From positions 234,769-298,768 of the forward strand of contig JACJWC010000002.1 in NCBI GenBank assembly GCA_020637335.1: a stretch of 64,000 bases of DNA, in the 5' to 3' direction. Source of the DNA: Acidobacteriota bacterium (lineage in GTDB: Bacteria; Acidobacteriota; Holophagae; Acanthopleuribacterales; Acanthopleuribacteraceae). The notes below the pieces were generated by a model. The model was not told the origin of the DNA. It made no database searches and saw only the letters and a list, made by a program, of their open reading frames with translations. Shown here piece by piece: positions 27,410 to 34,505 of the stretch (position 1 is its first letter; each line of letters opens with the position of its first letter). The position numbers were made by a program, and so were the translations under genes.

Positions 27410-28459
27410 TTAGTTGGTGTGGACGAGCTGATCTAAAAGATTTTGGTCGGTATTAAAAATGACCAATACTCCTGCTTTCAAAAAGACTTGTGCTTTGTCC
27501 TCCAAATTGAAGTAGTGGTAGGGCCCGGTCTGTTCGGGGCTGCTCAATCGCAAGGCACCATTGGCAGTTCCCATGCCCGTATACAGCATGTCGCTGTGTG
27601 CGTGATGCAGGGTTAATATGCGATCACCCAACCAGGCAAAGGTGGCAAAAAACCCTTTGGCTTGGTCCTTTTCAAAGGCCATTTGGCTTTGTTTTTCCAG
27701 CTGCATGGATTTGGTAGGGCTCATCATCCAGGCTGTTTGGGCCATAACCTTTTGGTCTTGGGGGGTGAGCAGTTCCGGCTTCCAATCAAAGTTGACTTTT
27801 TCGCCTAGTGTCCCCTCGGGTGTGATTTTTTGGATATAGGGAAAAGCGGAGTAACCAAACCAGACCTGGCCGTTTGCGTCACGGGTCAAGGTGATATCTG
27901 CAGCAAACGGTTGCATATGGGCTTTAAACGGTTTTTTGTCGAGTTTAAGGGTGCCGAGGTCCTGATGCTCAAAAATCCGCTTCTGCAGATTGCCTTGGGC
28001 ATCATATAAATCCAGAACGACATTGGCATGAAAGGCTTTAACGTCAAATGTTACGCCGGCAATAAGAATGTTTTGGCCAACTTTCTCCAAGCCTTTAAAC
28101 CCTTCATAACCACTCAATAAGAAGGCGCGCTGAAAATTGCCTTCCCGATCGAAGACGGAGACTCTGGAGGACTTGTCAACAATAAGAATTTCCTGATCCT
28201 GAGCCGTGATCAGGACTGGTTGGTCCAACTGGCCTGAGCCGGGTCCGAATTGGCCCGTCCACTTGGTCAGGAATTGGTTATTTTCGTCCCAGATAAAGAC
28301 GTGGGGTTGAAAAAAATCCACCAGATACAGGCGCTGGGCTTCATCAATTGCAACGTCATAAGGAAAAATTATTTTTTCTGTTTGGGGTAATTTGATCTGG
28401 CGCTGCTGGGCTGCTTCTGTTTGGTTGATTGGTAATAAGAGTAAAAGGCTAAGGAGCAT
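27410..28459 (-). CDS. Secreted six-bladed beta-propeller protein (2)
   Basis: A 349-residue protein with a signal peptide (MLLSLLLLLPINQTEAA). Repeated blade motifs such as YDVAIDEAQRLYLVDFFQPHVFIWD and FGPGSGQLDQPVLI are typical of NHL-like six-bladed beta-propellers. Weakly similar throughout to the neighbouring propeller at 28468 (both have FGPG..L and a LLTPQ/DRERELFSNL-type middle), so probably paralogues. Exported; a role in binding, sensing or presenting the mature peptide is inferred from the operon. Confidence 0.72.
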   Translation of the reverse strand: MLLSLLLLLPINQTEAAQQRQIKLPQTEKIIFPYDVAIDEAQRLYLVDFFQPHVFIWDENNQFLTKWTGQFGPGSGQLDQPVLITAQDQEILIVDKSSRVSVFDREGNFQRAFLLSGYEGFKGLEKVGQNILIAGVTFDVKAFHANVVLDLYDAQGNLQKRIFEHQDLGTLKLDKKPFKAHMQPFAADITLTRDANGQVWFGYSAFPYIQKITPEGTLGEKVNFDWKPELLTPQDQKVMAQTAWMMSPTKSMQLEKQSQMAFEKDQAKGFFATFAWLGDRILTLHHAHSDMLYTGMGTANGALRLSSPEQTGPYHYFNLEDKAQVFLKAGVLVIFNTDQNLLDQLVHTN

Positions 28460-28467
28460 TGGTAGGT

Positions 28468-29559
28468 TTACCTTTCTAATTGAACTTCAACAAGGGGGGC
28501 GACCCCATCGAGATCGGGGCGGGAAAGGATCATGCGACCCCGCTTCAAAAAGAGCACGCTATCCTCTTTAAATTCGTAGAAATGGTCCAGGCGAGAGCGA
28601 TTGGATTTAGGACCAACTTTCCCGAGCCAGCCCCAACTAAAGCCAAAAGCGTTGGCAAAGGGAATTTGACCCATGGGAGTCAGGTTAAAAACCACTTCTT
28701 GGTTGTCGAGGGGTGTGAAATTGTAAAAATAGGCCTTGTCTTTATCCCAATGGACCTGGATGTCAGGGAAATCGTTTAACCCCACATATTGGCCGTTGGG
28801 TAGAGCAATTTCCAGGTTGGAAAACAGCTCGCGTTCGCGGTCGGATGGTGGGCCGGTCACCAGTGGGAATACCCATTTCTCTCCCAATTCACCCGTGTCC
28901 TGGACAGAAAGTAAATAGGGTTGGCTGCCATAGCCGAGAAGGAGTTGACCCTGTTTTGTCACCTGAATATCCGTTTGGGGCGCATAAGCGATGATGTCTG
29001 CATCAAAGCCAATTTCGCCTTTGATTTGAAGGACACCGGCATCTGAATATTCATGCAGGGTCTTTAAAAAGGTGCCTTTTTCGTCAAACAGGGCAAAACG
29101 GATCACGGATGAGCGTGTCTCCGGCAAGTAACTTCGTCCGCCCATGATCAGGTGGTCTGCTTGGGTGAAGCCAAAGGATTGAATATCAAAAGGTGCTGAG
29201 GTGACATCAAAAGTTTTGATGTAATGGCCTTGCAAATCAAAACGGTAAATGCGGCGTTGGTAGGTGAAAACGTTGATAGAATCCCGACCGATAAAAATTC
29301 GGCCGCAGCGGTTCAATTCTCCGGGTCCAAACCCTTTTTGGCCAAATTGGAACAGGAATTTTCCATCGGCGCCCCAGACATAAATTTGGCATTCCGCAGC
29401 ATTGAGGGCATAGAGATTGCCATTGGGTCCAAAGTCAATATCCCGAATGGAGTAAATCTCTACGTTTTCAGGAACCTCATAGGTGAGCGGGGTCTTGAAT
29501 TGGGCCGTGTTAGCCCAAAGCCAGACACTAAGCCAGGAAAGGAAAAAACAGGCTTTCAT
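28468..29559 (-). CDS. Secreted six-bladed beta-propeller protein (1)
   Basis: A 363-residue exported protein (signal MKACFFLSWLSVWLWANTAQ). Blades show the pattern IDFGPNGNLYALNAAECQIYVWG and FGQKGFGPGELNRCGRI, matching 6-bladed/NHL propellers. It starts inside the stop of the hydroxylase gene (ATGA), so it is translationally coupled to the biosynthetic genes. Propellers of this type are frequent next to small exported peptides in other phyla; the link here is inferred from linkage only. Confidence 0.75.
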   Translation of the reverse strand: MKACFFLSWLSVWLWANTAQFKTPLTYEVPENVEIYSIRDIDFGPNGNLYALNAAECQIYVWGADGKFLFQFGQKGFGPGELNRCGRIFIGRDSINVFTYQRRIYRFDLQGHYIKTFDVTSAPFDIQSFGFTQADHLIMGGRSYLPETRSSVIRFALFDEKGTFLKTLHEYSDAGVLQIKGEIGFDADIIAYAPQTDIQVTKQGQLLLGYGSQPYLLSVQDTGELGEKWVFPLVTGPPSDRERELFSNLEIALPNGQYVGLNDFPDIQVHWDKDKAYFYNFTPLDNQEVVFNLTPMGQIPFANAFGFSWGWLGKVGPKSNRSRLDHFYEFKEDSVLFLKRGRMILSRPDLDGVAPLVEVQLER

Positions 29560-30068
29560 GCGGTGGTGACCTCATTTTTGATGCATTCGGGTTTCAAAAA
29601 GTCCAGTAGGAGCACAATCCGATTGCGGTCGCCCCCATTCCAAGCGGAATGTTCGAACGTGTCATCAAAGATGAGCAATTTCCCTTCCTGCCAGGTTTTG
29701 GTGATACCTGCCACTTGCAAGCAGCAATCTTTGGGTACATGAATTCCGAGGTGGCAGCGCAATACCTGGTCGCTATAACCCACATGCGGTTGAATGCGCG
29801 TGCCCGGATGGAGAATGGAAAACCCAGCCGTTTTTAAGCCGGGAATGGCCTCAAGTGCCGCAACAGTTTGGGGGCATTTCTGGCAGTTGCCTTTCATTTT
29901 CCGGCCAAAAGCATACAAGCCGAAAACCTCCCAGTTTTGGTTGTACAAAAAGGTTTCCGGCCAAGGCAGTGCGTCCTCGGCCTTGAGTTGATCAAATTCG
30001 GCGCGGATCAATGGAAAAGCAGCTTCCAAATGAGGAGTCCATTCGAATTGGTCGGGTTCAAAAAACAC
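29556..30068 (-). CDS. Aspartyl/asparaginyl beta-hydroxylase
   Basis: A 170-residue Fe(II)/2-oxoglutarate-dependent dioxygenase. It has the family pattern: IQPHVGYSD with an iron-binding-type His, RCHLGIHVP, LQVAGITKTWQEGKLLIFDD, and DTFEHSAWNGGDRNRI with the second His and the co-substrate Arg. GTG start at 30068 with AAGGAA upstream. In this operon the probable substrate is a precursor peptide; the cores contain several invariant Asn (NNKC..N) but no invariant Asp, so Asn hydroxylation is the simplest guess (inference). Confidence 0.85.
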   Translation of the reverse strand: MFFEPDQFEWTPHLEAAFPLIRAEFDQLKAEDALPWPETFLYNQNWEVFGLYAFGRKMKGNCQKCPQTVAALEAIPGLKTAGFSILHPGTRIQPHVGYSDQVLRCHLGIHVPKDCCLQVAGITKTWQEGKLLIFDDTFEHSAWNGGDRNRIVLLLDFLKPECIKNEVTTA

Positions 30069-30112
30069 AGCGTGTTCCTTATTAATAAGAGGTGTCTTTC
30101 AGGTTCTGCCAA

Positions 30113-30265
30113 TCACTTGGCACCACAACCCGCAACGTTGTTGATTTGGCATTTGTTGTTCGTGGTCTGATCGAGCTCAGAGGTGATCAGGAGCGCCATT
30201 TCCATGCGTGATTCCAGTTCTTCGATGCCCAAGGTTTCCATTTTTTTCATTTCGTTTTCTTTCAT
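30113..30265 (-). CDS. RiPP precursor peptide 2
   Basis: A 50-residue peptide; ATG at 30265 with GGAGG upstream. Leader TLGIEELESRMEMA (residues 11-24), core NNKCQINNVAGCGAK (36-50), with Cys39 and Cys47 (C-x7-C). The start codon is clear; the longer frame upstream is out of register with any RBS. It lies between the radical SAM maturase and the hydroxylase. Confidence 0.85.
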   Translation of the reverse strand: MKENEMKKMETLGIEELESRMEMALLITSELDQTTNNKCQINNVAGCGAK

Positions 30266-30335
30266 TGCTAACCTCCAGGTGATTAGGATGTAATTCCGCT
30301 TTGGGATTCTTTTTTTGGGCAAGGGTGGCGTTTCA

Positions 30336-31667
30336 TTAGGCGTGAATCGCTTGACCCCACATCTTGTCGTACATGTTGCGCAGGGTGCAGGTGCCGTCAC
30401 CGGGTTTGACTCGATTCAAAGGACATCCGATGCCCGCACAACTGATGCGATAGGCACATTTTTGACAATCTTTGTCGACTAAGGCGTTTTGGGCGATCCA
30501 ATAGTCGTGTTTGGCGGTATTGACCACCAATTCACCATTGGGGCCCAACTTGCCAATGATATTGCGGTCCTCTTCTAAAATAACCGTGCACTTGCCGATG
30601 TCGCCCGTTGGGTATATGACATATTGGTTGGGTTTCCCGGCATAACAGGCATCGCCACAGGTTCCGTTCAGGAATTGGCGAACGGGTTGCGTTTGCTGCC
30701 ATTTGTTGATGGTCGCTTGCATTTGGACTTTGACCCGCAGGAGGTTTTCGGCCGCACGCTCTGGGTCGTCCACATCGGGTACGACATAACGGTCCGATCC
30801 CCAAATTTCGTGCAGGTGCAGGTAGAATCGTTTATCAGACAATACTTTCTGAACCGTAGGATCGTCCATGAGCGGTAGGTACTGTTCTGCGCTGTGGGCG
30901 TGAACATTGACGCGAAACTCAACCTTGAGGTTCTCGTTATCCGATTGGTGGAGCAGTTCAAAGGCCTGTAAAACCGTATCAAAGGTTTCTTTTCCACCTT
31001 TGGTCGGGCGTTGGAGATTGTGCAATCGCCGAGGTCCGTCCAGGGTGATCTGGTAGTGAAAGAGGTTGTGTTTACTGGTTTCGCGGATGAAATCTGCCGT
31101 AATTAAAGAACCGTTGGTGGTGATGTCGCCATATACCGTTTGCGGGTTTGGTGCATGCTCGTATGCTGTTTTCATGAAGCGCGCGACGAGGTCCTTGGCC
31201 AGCATCGGTTCACCGCCAAAAAAGGATAGGGTTAATCGCGGCGCGTTTTCGGCGAACCGGCGCACTAGTTGGTCGGTTGCCTCCGCGACTTCTGATTTCA
31301 TGCGGCCTTTGACCCGTTCCTCGTAGCAGTAATAACAATCAAAGTTACATTTTTCGGTCGGTAAAATCGTCAACCGCCAGTTTTCATTCAGGTTGCGCTG
31401 AATGTGGTGGTTGACATTGGCGTAGTAATCACTCTGGGTGGATTCCTCGATTAGAACCCGTTTTTCGACCAGCAAGTTCATCAGGGCAGAAGGGAATTGT
31501 TCCTGGGTTTCAGGTTCAATGCGACCCATGGAAGCGAGTTTGCGAACCAGTTCCAGGCCCTGACCTTGTAACTTGGCTTGCCACCCACTTTCATTGTTAA
31601 AAACGATGGTTTTGTGCTCAAAGTCCGGGACGATTCGGGCGTTGTTGTTCCAGATCAAGGTTGACAC
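30336..31667 (-). CDS. Radical SAM/SPASM peptide maturase
   Basis: A 443-residue enzyme. Residues ~1-75 look like a RRE-type (PqqD-like) peptide-recognition domain. The radical SAM cluster motif is CNFDCYYC (C107, C111, C114), followed by FFGGEP and TTNGSLI. The C-terminal third carries the SPASM cysteines (C...GDAC, GKC, CQKCAYRISC, GC and TC), which hold auxiliary Fe-S clusters. Such enzymes install thioether or C-C crosslinks, or other radical modifications, on RiPP precursors. Starts at GTG 31667 with AGGAG upstream, overlapping the M50 gene by 13 bases. Predicted targets are the three linked peptides. Confidence 0.92.
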   Translation of the reverse strand: MSTLIWNNNARIVPDFEHKTIVFNNESGWQAKLQGQGLELVRKLASMGRIEPETQEQFPSALMNLLVEKRVLIEESTQSDYYANVNHHIQRNLNENWRLTILPTEKCNFDCYYCYEERVKGRMKSEVAEATDQLVRRFAENAPRLTLSFFGGEPMLAKDLVARFMKTAYEHAPNPQTVYGDITTNGSLITADFIRETSKHNLFHYQITLDGPRRLHNLQRPTKGGKETFDTVLQAFELLHQSDNENLKVEFRVNVHAHSAEQYLPLMDDPTVQKVLSDKRFYLHLHEIWGSDRYVVPDVDDPERAAENLLRVKVQMQATINKWQQTQPVRQFLNGTCGDACYAGKPNQYVIYPTGDIGKCTVILEEDRNIIGKLGPNGELVVNTAKHDYWIAQNALVDKDCQKCAYRISCAGIGCPLNRVKPGDGTCTLRNMYDKMWGQAIHA

Positions 31668-32785
31668 TTTGATTCTCCTGTTTTTACGGGCTCGGCCGGT
31701 TCGGCATTCGGCGGTCCCAATTTTTTAAAAAACGAATGAATTTCTCGAACTTCCTTGCGCATCATTTGCAGAAAGGAAAAGCTGCCCAGCAGCAAAAAAA
31801 CCAGGTTGAAAACCAGGCCAATGGTTAGCGCCTGCCAATCCTGCAAGCTAAGGATTTCCGCGTATTTCCCGCCAACCGAAATCCACGCCCGGCCCAACAG
31901 GTAGATGAAAAAAGCAATCCCAAGAATTGAAAAGAACCGTCGAACAGCCTGAAGACTGATTTGGACCCGACCCTTGTCGACATGAGCGATCAGGTCTTTG
32001 AGGAACCAGTCTCCATCGTTTTCGCGCATCGGTAATCCCATGTAAAGCATGGTTAATAGCGTGATGGTGATAAACAGACCCGCCTCAGCATTTCCGTAAT
32101 ACACACCCAAAACCACGGCGATTGGCAAGGTGGTAAACGCCTGAAGCCATAGGCCCGCAATACTGATGATGGCGCGTTGGCGAGGCGCTAACATCCACGA
32201 GCTGTTGACATCGGTATAAGCGGCAAACATTGGCCCAAATATGCGCAGCCCAATGACGCCTGGCTTTTGGCCATAATGAAACAACGCATAGGCATGGCCC
32301 ATCTCATGCAAAAAGGTGTTGACCAACATGGCCACAAAAATTGCACGGAAATGTTGGGCGCCGTGCCCAAACCCCAATTGCAGTCCGGTATCGGCAAAAT
32401 AGCCCAAAGATGCAGCACTCGCTAAGATAAGAAAGGCCACGCCAAAAAATCGGGCTTGGTGCATCAGCTTGCACATGGCATTGACCAAAGATTGAGGGAA
32501 AAGGGGCACATCCAGACGCCAGCGCAAGTAGCGACGCAAGAAGCCCAATCGCGAAGGTTCTGCAAACAGACCCAATTTGACTAAGCCCTCCTTGAGGGAG
32601 GTGAGGTCTGCGGCTTCCAATTCCAAAGCTTCGGCCGATTTGTCCAGGTCGAGTCCACTCTCGTGGGCCTTTTCACATAATGTCCGTGCGGGTCCGGTCA
32701 GGCGCAGGATTTTGCCGGACCTTGACTCAAAGATGGTGAATTCCGCATTTGTTCCGACCATTTTTCCGACAAATTCCATGTTCAT
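31655..32785 (-). CDS. M50-family membrane protease with PqqD-like N-terminus
   Basis: Start taken at 32785, where ATG overlaps the upstream stop (ATGA); an in-frame ATG at 32821 is possible. The first ~75 residues resemble PqqD (EFTIFESRSGKILRLTGPAR ... SLKEGLVKLGLF), followed by about six transmembrane helices with the site-2-protease motif HEMGH (residues 160-164) and GPMFAAYTDVN. M50 proteins of this type in RiPP loci are thought to cleave leaders or act in export. Ends 13 bases inside the radical SAM gene. Confidence 0.85.
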   Translation of the reverse strand: MNMEFVGKMVGTNAEFTIFESRSGKILRLTGPARTLCEKAHESGLDLDKSAEALELEAADLTSLKEGLVKLGLFAEPSRLGFLRRYLRWRLDVPLFPQSLVNAMCKLMHQARFFGVAFLILASAASLGYFADTGLQLGFGHGAQHFRAIFVAMLVNTFLHEMGHAYALFHYGQKPGVIGLRIFGPMFAAYTDVNSSWMLAPRQRAIISIAGLWLQAFTTLPIAVVLGVYYGNAEAGLFITITLLTMLYMGLPMRENDGDWFLKDLIAHVDKGRVQISLQAVRRFFSILGIAFFIYLLGRAWISVGGKYAEILSLQDWQALTIGLVFNLVFLLLGSFSFLQMMRKEVREIHSFFKKLGPPNAEPAEPVKTGESKCQP

Positions 32786-33693
32786 GCCGACTTTCTGGCC
32801 ATTTCTGCCAACTTCTGACACTGGCTGAGCGGTAAATATTCGCGTCCGTTAAGCTCTTCAATTGAATCTGGGCTTGTTAAGGGAATCAGACGACCGGTGC
32901 CCACATCACCAACAAAGCGTTCATCGCCATAGCGCACCCCGAATTGCCCGCCCGGTTGTGGAAAACTCAACCGATGGTCGCGGTTTGCACGCTGCCATAA
33001 TTTCCAGGCATAGGGCGCAGATTCGAGGTCGAGCCTAAAGGCTTCGACGGCGGAAGCGACCAGTTGTTCAGGACTTTCCGCATTTAAAGCGCGGACCGTG
33101 AGCTTGGGGTTTTTGCCATCCAGTGTTGCTGACGCATACGTAACCGGTAATCCCAGCTTGCAGGCCAGACGAACACCGCCACTCCTCATCTGGAAGTGGG
33201 CTCGCTCAGAAAAAGGCGCTTCAATGTAGCGCTCCGAGGAGCCACGGTTCCCATCCATGCTGATGGCGATGGTCCTGCCGCGCGCAACCGCCTGATAAAT
33301 TTCGCGAATGGCCATACGTCGCTCGGCCACAATAAATTCAACGTCCCCCAATTGCGCAAAAAAGGCATCCCAGCGAAATTTTTGGCCTTGAACCGCAGAC
33401 TCTTCATCAATCAAAAGCGTCATCTTGACGCCTTCTTGAAGGGCCATCATTTGCAATCCGCGATGACCTGCCCAGTGTGGGTAAAAAACAACCTGCTGCT
33501 TGAGCACTTCGGATTCATCGACCTGCCATGCGCCATCGGCAACCATAAAACGCAGGAAATCATCCTGACGCGAAGCCGTTTCCAGGTGATTGGCCAGGAA
33601 CGCCAACGGTTCCAACTGGTCGTGCGGGAAAAATGCCCGGTAATTCATCAGGATTCTGAATTCGTTTAGCCACAAAACAGGTACTTTTTCCAT
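32782..33693 (-). CDS. LpxL-like acyltransferase (lysophospholipid acyltransferase superfamily)
   Basis: About 303 residues starting at ATG 33693 with GCGGAG upstream (the frame's first ATG at 33720 sits inside a hairpin). The core FYPHWAGHRGLQMMALQEG and ISMDGNRGSSERYIEAPFSERAHFQMRSGGVRLACKLGLPVTYA resembles the H-x4-(D/N) and VDG...G.F.G motifs of LpxL-type acyltransferases. No transmembrane helix is clear. In this operon it may acylate the peptide, or a lipid partner; there is no other lipid gene nearby. Confidence in the family is moderate. Confidence 0.6.
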   Translation of the reverse strand: MEKVPVLWLNEFRILMNYRAFFPHDQLEPLAFLANHLETASRQDDFLRFMVADGAWQVDESEVLKQQVVFYPHWAGHRGLQMMALQEGVKMTLLIDEESAVQGQKFRWDAFFAQLGDVEFIVAERRMAIREIYQAVARGRTIAISMDGNRGSSERYIEAPFSERAHFQMRSGGVRLACKLGLPVTYASATLDGKNPKLTVRALNAESPEQLVASAVEAFRLDLESAPYAWKLWQRANRDHRLSFPQPGGQFGVRYGDERFVGDVGTGRLIPLTSPDSIEELNGREYLPLSQCQKLAEMARKSA

Positions 33694-33713
33694 GTCTACT
33701 CCGCAAACAAATA

Positions 33714-33741
33714 AAGGCATGAACGGCTGTTCACGCCTTTA
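33714..33741 (-). terminator. Attenuator-like hairpin after precursor 3
   Basis: Read on the minus strand, AAAGGCGTGAAC-AGCC-GTTCATGCCTTT forms a 12-bp stem with one mismatch, followed by a T-rich stretch (TTTATTTGTTTG). Its place between the first precursor and the biosynthetic genes suggests partial termination that favours precursor expression. Confidence 0.55.
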
Positions 33742-33749
33742 AAGGGGTG

Positions 33750-33896
33750 TTACTTAACGCCGCAACCTGCGACCGTGTTCACCGTGCACTTGTTGTTCAC
33801 ATCGACATCGACAACGCCAACAAACGCCATTTCCATTCGGGACTCAAGTTCTTCTACACCAAGGATTTGGAGCTCAGTTTGTTCTTTTTTTTCCAT
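33750..33896 (-). CDS. RiPP precursor peptide 3
   Basis: A 48-residue peptide, first gene of the operon. ATG at 33896; AAAGGAG lies 14 bases upstream, slightly far. Leader ELQILGVEELESRMEMA (residues 8-24), variable hydrophobic/acidic linker (FVGVVDVDV), core NNKCTVNTVAGCGVK (34-48) with Cys37 and Cys45. It is the best placed for strong expression, directly after the promoter and before an attenuator. Confidence 0.85.
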   Translation of the reverse strand: MEKKEQTELQILGVEELESRMEMAFVGVVDVDVNNKCTVNTVAGCGVK

Positions 33897-34505
33897 AATG
33901 ACGCACGCTCTCCTTTCACATTAAATGTGTTTTTCATGAATGAGTTGTTTTCAAAATCAAACCAACAAAGCAGGCGTTTTTTTTGCTGGGGAAGAACATG
34001 TGAAGCGTTGCTTTTTAAGCGACATCTCATGTCGTAACAAAAAGAAGACGGGAATCCTGTGTGTTGGCGAATCTGAATAGGGCGATTCTAAGGAGACCGT
34101 AAGTTAAAGTCAATATCTTTTTTTACATTTTATTTTCATTTTGGTAAGCTGCTTGAAATAAATGGCTTGTTGCTAATAGCGCATGCTGGAATACAAGGTT
34201 TTTATGTGTAAGTTTAAATTGTTTTTGCATTTGTAATATTAAGTTGAAGTTTTACATTTATTTGGCTTGTGGGGCAGTCTCTGTGCAGGGCTGGTAGCTC
34301 CAGGCCCCGATCCATCTCGAGATTCTTGACCGATGGCTTCTGGTTGTTTGACTTAAGGTTTTCTGATGTTTTTTAATTTGAAATTATTTTGTTTGTTTAG
34401 GAAATTGTATTTTTGTGTATGAACGAGAGCTGTCGCTTGTGTTTTTGGTCTTGGGTTAACTTTTGAGGACCTGTGTGGTAATAACGGGGAGGAGGAGGTC
34501 TTTTT
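33897..34505. other. AT-rich divergent intergenic region
   Basis: About 600 bp markedly richer in A and T than the surroundings, separating the peptide operon (minus) from the S9 peptidase (plus). It contains the minus-strand promoter at 34085-34113, a small hairpin CGACAT-CTC-ATGTCG near 34020, and a plus-strand promoter-like TTGACT with TTTAAT near 34349-34378. No additional precursor or gene was found. Confidence 0.6.
34085..34113 (-). promoter_or_regulatory. Sigma70-type promoter of the peptide operon
   Basis: On the minus strand, -35 TTGACT (34113-34108), a 17-bp spacer and -10 TAGAAT (34090-34085). It would give a 5' leader of about 180 bases before precursor 3. Confidence 0.7.
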
